Below are positions 16,341 through 21,758 of a stretch of 21,758 nt of DNA, one piece after another. Positions within the stretch are counted from its first letter, which is position 1; every line of letters begins with the position of its first letter. The notes under the pieces are model-generated. The model worked only from the letters and a program-made list of their open reading frames with translations. It searched no databases and was not told where the DNA came from. The stretch is taken from positions 1 to 21,758 of the forward strand of contig URMA01000047.1 of the NCBI GenBank assembly GCA_900548875.1, read 5' to 3'. The DNA comes from an uncultured Porphyromonadaceae bacterium. Lineage in GTDB: Bacteria; Bacteroidota; Bacteroidia; Bacteroidales; Muribaculaceae. The position numbers and the translations under genes are program-made.

Positions 16341-16724
16341 TTAGAGTTCCGCCAGTTTTCGAAGCGGAACTCTAACAACATACGTTCTTTTTCCTCTATC
16401 TTTCGCTTTTTTGATTGAATCGCGGGTGCCCTTTGAGGTTTCAGAAGGAAAAGCAATCACAACATCTGCATCCTCAACAATCAGCGTATTTCTCACCAAC
16501 GGAGCACTTCGACCGTATCTTTCATACTGCGGCAAATATTCCGTCAACGGCAACTTTCTTTCATTGGCATACTGCCGTGCATACGAGTCCACGCCTTTTG
16601 CTCCGCCAGAAACGATTCTTGTCGGAACGATTTCATACAATTTTAAAATCGCTTCCAATTTGCCTACAAATTCCTCATAAGAGATTTTTTTCTCATTTCG
16701 TGTTCCTACAATTGCAACTTTCAT
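16341..16724 (-). CDS. SLOG-fold protein (DUF2493/YpsA-related), first gene of the module
   Basis: This 127-residue protein has the Rossmann-like SLOG layout: MKVAIVGTRN at the N-terminus (strand and GTR turn, 7-9), RIVSGGAKGVDSYARQYA (36-53), LVRNTLIVEDADVVIAFP (76-93) and SKGTRDSIKKA (97-107). These are the conserved elements of the cpYpsA-related/DUF2493 group, thought to bind nucleotides or nucleotide-derived ligands. Related SLOG proteins act as sensors or effectors in some nucleotide-signalling defence systems and also occur as isolated genes on mobile elements. Here it heads a same-strand run with an unknown gene, a WYL regulator and a nuclease-like gene. A 9-bp inverted repeat covers its last codons. 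Its role in this module is inference. Confidence 0.85.
   Translation of the reverse strand: MKVAIVGTRNEKKISYEEFVGKLEAILKLYEIVPTRIVSGGAKGVDSYARQYANERKLPLTEYLPQYERYGRSAPLVRNTLIVEDADVVIAFPSETSKGTRDSIKKAKDRGKRTYVVRVPLRKLAEL
16344..16372 (-). other. Perfect 9-bp hairpin over the end of the SLOG gene
   Basis: GAGTTCCGC (16344-16352) and GCGGAACTC (16364-16372) form a perfect 9-bp stem with an 11-base loop, ending one codon before the stop. No T-run follows on the minus strand, so it is not a standard terminator. It could stabilise or process the transcript. Confidence 0.5.
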
Positions 16725-16763
16725 TTTCTCAATTTTTTTTAAACCACATCAATTATTTGTTGG

Positions 16764-16771
16764 CAAAAATA
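16764..16771 (-). promoter_or_regulatory. -7 element of the SLOG-gene promoter
   Basis: Minus-strand TATTTTTG matches TAnnTTTG and lies 39 bases before the SLOG start codon. No TTG is found 19-21 bases upstream; that place is taken by the palindrome at 16780-16800, as expected if the promoter depends on or is blocked by a regulator bound there. Confidence 0.5.
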
Positions 16772-16779
16772 GAAGGGTT

Positions 16780-16800
16780 CTATGCGGTAATTCCGCATAG
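16780..16800. promoter_or_regulatory. Palindromic candidate operator
   Basis: CTATGCGG (16780-16787) and CCGCATAG (16793-16800) form a perfect 8-bp inverted repeat with a 5-base spacer (TAATT). It begins nine bases upstream of the SLOG -7 element and covers the -33 area. It is 48 bases from the oppositely directed lipoprotein promoter at 16848. The position suits a dimeric regulator, possibly the WYL protein of the module. A transcript hairpin is the alternative, but no T-run follows. Confidence 0.5.
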
Positions 16801-16847
16801 GATTTTAAAATACAACTTAACATGACCAATATTTTACATCCAACCAT

Positions 16848-16878
16848 TTTGCACAGAATTTTTTTATCAATATCTTTG
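16848..16878 (+). promoter_or_regulatory. Promoter of the lipoprotein gene
   Basis: TTTG (16848-16851), 19 bases, then TATCTTTG (16871-16878): a full match to the Bacteroidota promoter consensus. The transcript should start near 16885, about 19 bases before the ATG at 16904. Confidence 0.78.
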
Positions 16879-16903
16879 CCTGAAACTTACCACAAACCCA
16901 ACA

Positions 16904-17764
16904 ATGAAATCTACAATGAAAACAAAATTCCTTAGCATCGTCGGTTCTGTTTGTCTGATAGCGGGGACTATGGGCTTCGTTTCATGCAGCGAAGAGGATG
17001 AACCTAAAATGCCCGTTGAACTGACGCTGTCCACCAACGAAAAATCGGTCACAACCGACCAACTCACCTACGAATTCGACGTCATTTCCGGCAACGGCGA
17101 CTATCAGGTCGAGGTTGCAAACAGCACAGGCTATTCACAGGGAAAAGCGACCGTCAACGGCAACCACATAACCGTAGAACTGGTTGACCGTGACACGTAC
17201 CTGACCATCACGGACAAGGAAGGCAAACAAAAGAATCTCACCATCATTACCACGCATCCGTCGCTCGAATGCAATTGGTATCAGGTTCTCGCCATATATG
17301 GATGCACTTACAATATGGACTGTGAATATGGCACCGGCGAATACAGCATCACAGAATACGGTTCAAAGCATGCCGTATCGCTATCATTGGACAAGAAACA
17401 CAAGATAGGCATTAAAACCCTTCTTCCCAATACGAGCGAAAAATGGATTCTGAACGACAGCCGCGGCTCAGTGCTTTATCTTGATGTGACAGTCAGCAAC
17501 GGCCGTGACATAACTTCCAGCGAACCGGTTGAATTCAAGGCTAAGAAAGCAGAGCAAATCCACTTTCCGCTGAAATTTGGAGAAGGCCATTGGTCTTTTG
17601 TCTCTCAGGCTGAGAAGAATCCGTTTATTCTGATAATGAAAAAAACCGAAGGAATGGATGCCGATGTGCTTCAAGTCAAAGTATGGGAAAAGGACGAACC
17701 GATGCCGTTCGTTCTGGAAGACACCGCAGGAAACCGCGCTAACATTACCATCATTCCGCAATAA
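16904..17764 (+). CDS. Surface-exposed lipoprotein of unknown function
   Basis: This is a 286-residue lipoprotein precursor. Residues 1-27 form the signal (a second possible start is M5 at 16916), ending GFVS before C28. The following SEEDE matches the acidic lipoprotein export signal of Bacteroidota, so display on the cell surface is likely. Residues about 38-120 look like a small immunoglobulin-like beta domain (VELTLSTNEKSVTTDQL, YEFDVISGNGDYQVEVANS, KATVNGNHITVEL, LTITDKEGKQKNLTI). Residues 150-280 look like a second beta-rich part (EYGSKHAVSLSLDK, VLYLDVTVSNGRD, FVLEDTAGNRANITI). The pattern of a bacterial Ig-like repeat followed by a ligand domain is common in such lipoproteins, but no partner genes identify its target. 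It is a single-gene unit with its own promoter and terminator. Confidence 0.8.
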   Translation: MKSTMKTKFLSIVGSVCLIAGTMGFVSCSEEDEPKMPVELTLSTNEKSVTTDQLTYEFDVISGNGDYQVEVANSTGYSQGKATVNGNHITVELVDRDTYLTITDKEGKQKNLTIITTHPSLECNWYQVLAIYGCTYNMDCEYGTGEYSITEYGSKHAVSLSLDKKHKIGIKTLLPNTSEKWILNDSRGSVLYLDVTVSNGRDITSSEPVEFKAKKAEQIHFPLKFGEGHWSFVSQAEKNPFILIMKKTEGMDADVLQVKVWEKDEPMPFVLEDTAGNRANITIIPQ

Positions 17765-17785
17765 TTCTGCAAAGACAACATACAG

Positions 17786-17814
17786 AAAGCCGGCCTCTCA
17801 AAAGCCGGCTTTTT
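17786..17814 (+). terminator. Terminator of the lipoprotein gene
   Basis: AAAGCCGGC (17786-17794) can pair with GCCGGCTTT (17804-17812) across a 9-base loop, and the T-run continues to 17814. It lies 22 bases after the stop. Confidence 0.85.
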
Positions 17815-17932
17815 CATTTCATGCCGGTACGGTTTCTGGAAAAATGTTCCATTGGTTTCTTTTTCTGTTCCCCTACAGCCACCCTCGAAATGAAAAGCAG
17901 CTACGAAATCCGCTGGTTTTCAAAAATAATTG

Positions 17933-17940
17933 TAACTTTG
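17933..17940 (+). promoter_or_regulatory. -7 element of the pdxA operon
   Basis: TAACTTTG matches TAnnTTTG. Transcription would begin near 17947, which rules out the in-frame TTG at 17945 as the start codon and supports the ATG at 17972. The -33 area is not a clear match. Confidence 0.5.
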
Positions 17941-17971
17941 TAAGTTGGAATTAATTCACGAACGAACTGAA

Positions 17972-19093
17972 ATGGATCAAAATAGAAAAATACGTGTCGG
18001 TATCACGCACGGCGACATCAATGGTATCGGCTATGAAGTCATTTTAAAAACGCTTTCCGAACCCCGCATGCTGGAGCTCTGCACTCCGATTGTCTACGGT
18101 TCGTCGAAAGCTCTTTCCTATCACCGCAAGGCGCTGGAGCTGCCCAACGTGAACTTCAACATGGTGCCTCGTGCCGAAGAGGCATTGGAAAACGCCAACA
18201 ACCTGGTGGAAGTGCTCGACGGTGAAGTGAAAATCGAATTGGGCAACGCCACTGAAGCTGCCGGAAAAGCCGCACTGGCATCATTGAAACGTGCCGCCGA
18301 CGACCTCCGCAACGGCATTATCGACGTGCTCGTCACCGCTCCTATCAACAAGAACACCATACAGAGCGAGGAATTCCACTTCCCGGGACATACGGAATAT
18401 CTGGAATCACGCATCGGTGAAGGCAACAAGTCGCTGATGATTCTTTGCAACGACAATCTGCGTGTAGCGCTTGTCACTACCCACCTGCCCATCGCCGAAG
18501 TTCCGCAGGCCATTACAAAAGAAGCCATCGTCGAGAAGCTAAGCATTTTCAACGAATCGCTTGCCCGCGATTTCGGCATCATCAAGCCGCGTATTGCAGT
18601 GCTTTCCCTTAATCCGCACGCAGGCGAAAACGGCATGCTCGGCAAGGAAGAGAACGAAATCATCACTCCGGCCATCGAAGAAGCCTACGCCAACCGCATA
18701 CTTTGTTTCGGCCCGTATGCAGCCGACGGATTTTTCGGAAGCGGCCAATACAGCCATTTCGACGGCGTGCTCGCCATGTACCACGACCAGGGACTGGCTC
18801 CGTTCAAGACCATTGCCATGGAAAGCGGCATCAACTTTACGGCCGGACTGCCCTACGTGCGCACATCGCCCGACCATGGCACGGGCTACGACATTGCCGG
18901 AAAGAACATGGCCGACGAACAGTCGTTCCGTCAAGCCATCTACAAGGCCATTGACATTTTCCGTTGCCGCGAAAGCTACTACGAAATGCGCAGCAATCCG
19001 CTCCGCAAACAGTACTTCGACAAGAGCGGCGACAAAGAAGTGCTCGACCTCACGAAAGAGGACAATGACACTCCGGAAATCCTGAACGATTAA
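17972..19093 (+). CDS. pdxA: 4-hydroxythreonine-4-phosphate dehydrogenase PdxA
   Basis: This enzyme oxidises 4-phosphohydroxy-L-threonine with NAD(P) in the DXP-dependent route to pyridoxal phosphate. I use the ATG at 17972 (MDQNRKIRVGITHGDINGIG, 373 residues) and not the in-frame TTG at 17945, because the latter coincides with the likely transcription start. The three metal-ligand histidines are identifiable by motif: H171 in VTTHLPIAEVP, H216 in LNPHAGENG and H271 in MYHDQGLAPFK. VTAPINKN (121-128), FPGHTEYL (137-144) and the C-terminal LPYVRTSPDHGTGYDIAGK are also present. It is about 40 residues longer than the E. coli enzyme. The next gene starts 18 bases after the stop, so pdxA heads an operon with a nucleotidyltransferase and lipid-type genes, an association not explained by vitamin B6 synthesis alone. 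Confidence 0.93.
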   Translation: MDQNRKIRVGITHGDINGIGYEVILKTLSEPRMLELCTPIVYGSSKALSYHRKALELPNVNFNMVPRAEEALENANNLVEVLDGEVKIELGNATEAAGKAALASLKRAADDLRNGIIDVLVTAPINKNTIQSEEFHFPGHTEYLESRIGEGNKSLMILCNDNLRVALVTTHLPIAEVPQAITKEAIVEKLSIFNESLARDFGIIKPRIAVLSLNPHAGENGMLGKEENEIITPAIEEAYANRILCFGPYAADGFFGSGQYSHFDGVLAMYHDQGLAPFKTIAMESGINFTAGLPYVRTSPDHGTGYDIAGKNMADEQSFRQAIYKAIDIFRCRESYYEMRSNPLRKQYFDKSGDKEVLDLTKEDNDTPEILND

Positions 19094-19111
19094 TTTCTTG
19101 AAAATTACGAT

Positions 19112-19816
19112 ATGAACTACGCAATAATCGCTGCCGGCGAAGGCTCACGCCTGGCACAAGAAGGGGTTGCCAAGCCGAAACCGCTTGTCGACATCAACGG
19201 CGAGCCGATGATTGGACGGCTCATCCACCTGTTTACGCGCTGCAACGCCGAAAGCATCAGCGTGATTGTCAACGAAGAGATGCACGAAGTGCGCGAGTAT
19301 CTGGAAAGTCTGACGCTCGACGTACCGTTCCGGCTGGTAGTGAAATCCACCCCCAGCTCAATGCACAGCTTCTATGAGCTTTCACGCGTCATGAAGCCGG
19401 GACGCTTCTGCCTGACCACCGTCGACACCATCTTCCGCGAAGACGACTTCCGCCGCTACATCGAAGCCATGGAGGCCGCAACCGACTACGACGGCATGAT
19501 GGCGGTAACCTCCTACATCGACGACGAAAAGCCGCTCTACGTGGAAACAGACAGCGACCTGAACATCACCGCCTTCCGCGACGAAGCCTACGAAGGAGCC
19601 ACCTACATTTCCGGCGGAATCTATGCCCTTAACGAAAAGGCCATCCGCATTCTGGAACAATGTATGGCAAACGGCGTTTCACGCATGCGCAACTTCCAGC
19701 GTGCCCTCGTGGCCGGCGGACTGAAACTGAAAGCCTATCCGCTCGGAAAAATCCTCGACGTGGACCACGCCGGTGATATCGAAAAGGCAGAAGCCTTTCT
19801 TAACGGAAAAGATTAA
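19112..19816 (+). CDS. Sugar-phosphate-type nucleotidyltransferase
   Basis: This 234-residue protein of the NTP_transferase family would activate a phosphorylated sugar or polyol with an NTP, releasing pyrophosphate. The N-terminus has the pyrophosphorylase signature AIIAAGEGSRLA (4-15) with KPKPLVDING (21-30), whose Lys contacts phosphate. TTVDTIF (102-108) carries the likely metal-binding D105. ISGGIYAL (166-173) and ILDVDHAGDIEKAEAFL (214-230, with D216 and D218) complete the fold. It is shorter than RfbA/GalU enzymes and lacks the left-handed helix domain of GlmU. It lies between pdxA and an ATP-grasp gene, with a CDP-alcohol phosphatidyltransferase following, which suggests a CDP-activated lipid head group such as an inositol- or glycerol-type polyol. 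That substrate is inference. Confidence 0.85.
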   Translation: MNYAIIAAGEGSRLAQEGVAKPKPLVDINGEPMIGRLIHLFTRCNAESISVIVNEEMHEVREYLESLTLDVPFRLVVKSTPSSMHSFYELSRVMKPGRFCLTTVDTIFREDDFRRYIEAMEAATDYDGMMAVTSYIDDEKPLYVETDSDLNITAFRDEAYEGATYISGGIYALNEKAIRILEQCMANGVSRMRNFQRALVAGGLKLKAYPLGKILDVDHAGDIEKAEAFLNGKD

Positions 19817-19843
19817 ATTCGAAAAGAGATAAACCAATATTAT

Positions 19844-20722
19844 ATGGCAGAAATAGTTATTGCCGGCATTATGAGAGCCGGAGCCTACTCTCCTAACCAC
19901 ATCGGCAACGATGCGGCCATTTTCAACGCGACAGCCGACCAGCTGAGAAAGCGCGGCTGCACAGTAAATGTCTATAGCGAAGAGCAGTTCATCAGCGGGA
20001 AAGTGTCGGAACGCATCATTCTGAACATGTGCCGCGAAATGGAATCCATCCATCTGCTCCAGAAAATGGAAGACGAAGGACGAATCGTCATCAATTCCGG
20101 CTACGGCATCGAAAACTGTACGCGCGAGCGTATGACACGCATCCTTATCGGCAACAATATCCCGTACCCCGACAGCATTATAGTCAACACCAACGAAGCA
20201 GTCATCGACGAGCTGAAAAAAGCCGGCATCAACAACTGCTGGATCAAGCGCGGCGACTTCCACGCCATGCACAAGGAAGACGTGAGCTACGTGCGCCATG
20301 CCGAAGAAGCTCAGGAAGTGCTCCAGGAATACTTCTACCGTGGCATTTCGAGAGCCGTCATCAACCGCCACCTCGTGGGCGATCTCATCAAGTTCTACGG
20401 CATCCACAATTCACCGTTTTTCTTCTGGTTCTACCCGTTTGACGACGGACACAGCAAATACGGACTCGAAGCCATCAACGGAAAATCAAAAGGCATCGAC
20501 TTCGACATCGATGAACTGAAAGACATCTGCCACCGTGCGGCCGAAGCCCTCGACGTGTGCATCTACGGCGGCGACTGTATCGTTTCGCCGGAAGGAAAAA
20601 TTGAAATTATCGACTTCAACGACTGGCCCAGCTTTGCGCCCTGCCGCAACGAGGCAGCGCCTTTCATCGCCAAAAGCGTTCTGGGTATCATAAAAGACAA
20701 ACTTAAAAACAGCGACAAATGA
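19844..20722 (+). CDS. ATP-grasp-fold protein in a lipid-head-group operon
   Basis: This 292-residue soluble protein has ATP-grasp features. Residues 1-60 form a Rossmann-like pre-domain (EIVIAGIM, then RGCTVNVYSEEQF). CWIKRGDFHAM (132-142) supplies the Lys typical of the first ATP-binding part. HLVGDLIKFYGI (176-187) matches the family's GD-x-x-K-x-Y element. IYGGDCIVSPEGKIEIIDFN (240-259) followed by DWPSF holds the acidic metal ligands (D244, D257, N259/D260). Family members ligate a carboxylate to an amine, thiol or similar group through an acyl phosphate. The substrate here is unknown. Its stop overlaps the start of the CDP-alcohol phosphatidyltransferase gene by ATGA, indicating translational coupling, so its product or target probably relates to the same lipid. 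Confidence 0.8.
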   Translation: MAEIVIAGIMRAGAYSPNHIGNDAAIFNATADQLRKRGCTVNVYSEEQFISGKVSERIILNMCREMESIHLLQKMEDEGRIVINSGYGIENCTRERMTRILIGNNIPYPDSIIVNTNEAVIDELKKAGINNCWIKRGDFHAMHKEDVSYVRHAEEAQEVLQEYFYRGISRAVINRHLVGDLIKFYGIHNSPFFFWFYPFDDGHSKYGLEAINGKSKGIDFDIDELKDICHRAAEALDVCIYGGDCIVSPEGKIEIIDFNDWPSFAPCRNEAAPFIAKSVLGIIKDKLKNSDK

Positions 20723-20958
20723 AAATAAACGGTAAAGAGGTGTCCTATAAGGACTCCTTAAAGTCGATGGACACGGAAGAAACCATCGATCTGATGTTCT
20801 ATCGCCCTATCGGCTTTGCCTGGGCCGTGCTTTTTGCCAAACTTGGCGTAAAGCCGAACGCTGTCACCATCGCCTCCATTTTTCTCGGAGTTGCTGCCGG
20901 AGTCATGTTCTATTTCAGCAACATGTGGCTGAACGTCATCGGCATGCTGCTGCTCATC
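20719..20958 (+). CDS. CDP-alcohol phosphatidyltransferase, N-terminal fragment, broken
   Basis: The frame starts with an ATGA overlap with the ATP-grasp gene. For about 80 residues it reads as the N-terminus of a CDP-alcohol phosphatidyltransferase: ETIDLMFYRPIGFAWAVLFA, then LGVKPNAVTIASIFLGVAAG and a membrane segment ending GMLLLI. In the family the catalytic D-x2-DG-x2-AR-x8-G-x3-D-x3-D motif should follow right after this helix. Instead the sequence changes to an unrelated transporter between about 20945 and 20962, so the catalytic site is missing. The frame itself stays open to 21216 because the junction is in frame. The intact enzyme would transfer a phosphatidyl group from CDP-diacylglycerol to an alcohol such as inositol phosphate. 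Confidence 0.8.
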
Positions 20959-21440
20959 GGCATCAGCGCGGCCGGCATCTCATCGGCATCGACGTTTTTG
21001 TCGCTGATCGGTTTTTCCGTCGTCAACGACATCCTGCCCGGCGCCGGGGACGACCGCAAAAAGCTCGCACGCTCCCGCTGGGCGATGCTGGCGGTGAGCC
21101 TCGTCGTGCTCGTGCTGGCGTATCTCAATCCCCCGCACATCTTTCTCATCATGTATTTCGGCGGCACCGTCATCGCGAGCGCGTGGCCTTCGGCAGCGTG
21201 TGGAGCCGCCGTCTGAGCCGCTGCGGCGCGTATCTTGGCATGCTGCTCGGCTTTCTCGGCTGCGTGGGCGCCAAGGCGATCTATGCCCTGCGCGGCATCA
21301 CACCGCCGGTCTGGGCGGACGCATTTTTCATCGGCATCGTGCTGAGCGTCATGTTTATCTGCGCGGCGGTGCTGATCATCTACTATAAGCAGCTGTGCGA
21401 GGGCTATGAGGATCAGCCCCGGTTTGCCATCATGCAGAAG
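20959..21440 (+). pseudogene. Sodium:solute symporter fragment (C-terminal part), frameshifted and foreign
   Basis: From about 20959 the protein reads as the last third of an SSS-family symporter: GISAAGISSASTFLSLIG, SVVNDILPG, then basic and hydrophobic helices ending NPPHIFLIMYFGGTVIASAW. Near 21178-21185 the frame shifts. The original frame ends at a TGA (21214-21216), while the family-like continuation VAFGSVWSRRLSRCGAYLGM and two further membrane helices lie in the frame starting at 21183. The GC content is clearly higher than in the preceding 20.9 kb and the codon choice looks like a GC-rich Firmicute. No start codon belongs to it. It is best explained as foreign DNA joined to the contig end. 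Confidence 0.7.
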
Positions 21441-21758
21441 GTGGGCATGACGGCGGCGGACATCCGGGCCGGTACGGCCCTGGCGCTGCTGGAGATGCTT
21501 GCCTGCGGCACCACCAGCTTTTCCGACATGTATTTCTTCCCCTGGGAGGCGGCGGAGCTGGTGGCGGAGTGCGGCATCAAGGCCAACCTCTGTTATCCGG
21601 TGCAGGCCTTTGACCCGACGGATACCTATGAAAAGAATGAGAGCGCCCGCAAGCTGGAGCGGTTTTACCATGACTGGCACAATGCCGCCGACGGCCGCAT
21701 CCGGGTGGAGGGCTGCCTTCACGCCGAGTACACCTGCAATCCCGACGTGGCGGCGGGG
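21441..21758 (+). CDS. Amidohydrolase (MtaD/SsnA-type deaminase) fragment, foreign, cut by the window end
   Basis: From about 21441, in the same frame as the second symporter part, the sequence reads as the middle of a metal-dependent amidohydrolase of the 5'-methylthioadenosine/S-adenosylhomocysteine deaminase or SsnA group: TAADIRAGTALALLEMLACG followed by TTSFSDMYFF is a family hallmark. AAELVAECGIKANLCYPVQA and then VEGCLHAEYTCNPDVAA follow; the His in CLHAEYT occupies the place of a conserved metal-binding His. The N-terminal HTHxx metal site is absent because the fragment begins mid-protein after symporter sequence. High GC matches the preceding fragment and not the Bacteroidales part. 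No start or stop is present. Confidence 0.7.
   Translation, partial: MGMTAADIRAGTALALLEMLACGTTSFSDMYFFPWEAAELVAECGIKANLCYPVQAFDPTDTYEKNESARKLERFYHDWHNAADGRIRVEGCLHAEYTCNPDVAAG

Noticed and set aside
13549..16724. A classical restriction-modification or toxin-antitoxin system
   Set aside because: No methyltransferase, specificity subunit or small toxin-antitoxin pair is visible. Only nuclease-like and regulator-like genes are present.
17945..17971. TTG start for PdxA nine codons upstream
   Set aside because: The TTG falls at the predicted transcription start, and the ATG at 17972 gives the usual PdxA N-terminus.
20719..21216. A natural fusion of a CDP-alcohol phosphatidyltransferase with a transporter
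   Set aside because: The catalytic motif of the first and the N-terminal two thirds of the second are missing, GC changes abruptly, and a second unrelated junction follows within 500 bases.

Overview
The window looks like a piece of a Bacteroidales chromosome (Bacteroidota; the genus cannot be fixed from the sequence). The grounds are several upstream regions with the Bacteroidota -7 element TAnnTTTG (sometimes with TTG/TTTG 19-20 bases further up), A-rich start regions without Shine-Dalgarno sequences, lipoproteins with an acidic export signal just after the lipobox cysteine, a TonB-dependent barrel of the OMP_b-brl_3 type, and a periplasmic GH13 enzyme resembling SusA. The last ~800 bases do not fit this organism: they are much GC-richer and join pieces of unrelated genes.

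Layout. 1-446 is AT-rich and non-coding. 447-2704 is a glycerol uptake operon (glpK kinase, glpF facilitator) closed by a terminator. 2910-4808 (minus) is a periplasmic alpha-glucanase. 4938-5398 is a small self-contained transcription unit with a consensus promoter, a long leader, a 43-codon ORF and a strong terminator; a C-terminal remnant of another protein lies against it on the minus strand. 5559-7382 (minus) is pncB (NAD salvage) followed by a surface lipoprotein. 7657-10266 (minus) is a large secreted modular protein with a C-terminal tail resembling a T9SS sorting domain, divergent from a TonB-dependent receptor-like barrel at 10401-12728. 12792-13490 (minus) is a GYF_2 + CD225 membrane protein.

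13549-16724 (minus) is a visibly AT-richer four-gene run that reads as an accessory module: a SLOG-fold nucleotide-sensor-like protein, an unrecognised protein, a WYL-domain regulator, and a protein with PD-(D/E)XK nuclease-like residues. A perfect 8-bp palindrome sits over the -33 area of the first gene's promoter. This is the best candidate here for an undescribed, possibly defence-related system, but no function is proven by the sequence.

16904-17764 is another surface lipoprotein. 17972-20958 is a tight operon: pdxA, a sugar-type nucleotidyltransferase, an ATP-grasp protein, and the start of a CDP-alcohol phosphatidyltransferase. Together they suggest synthesis of a nucleotide-activated head group and its transfer to a lipid.

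At about 20,945-20,962 the CDP-alcohol phosphatidyltransferase stops before its catalytic motif and runs into the C-terminal half of a sodium:solute symporter. At about 21,440 that runs into the middle of an MtaD/SsnA-type amidohydrolase. The likeliest explanation is a chimeric contig end (assembly or amplification artefact) and not a natural fusion.
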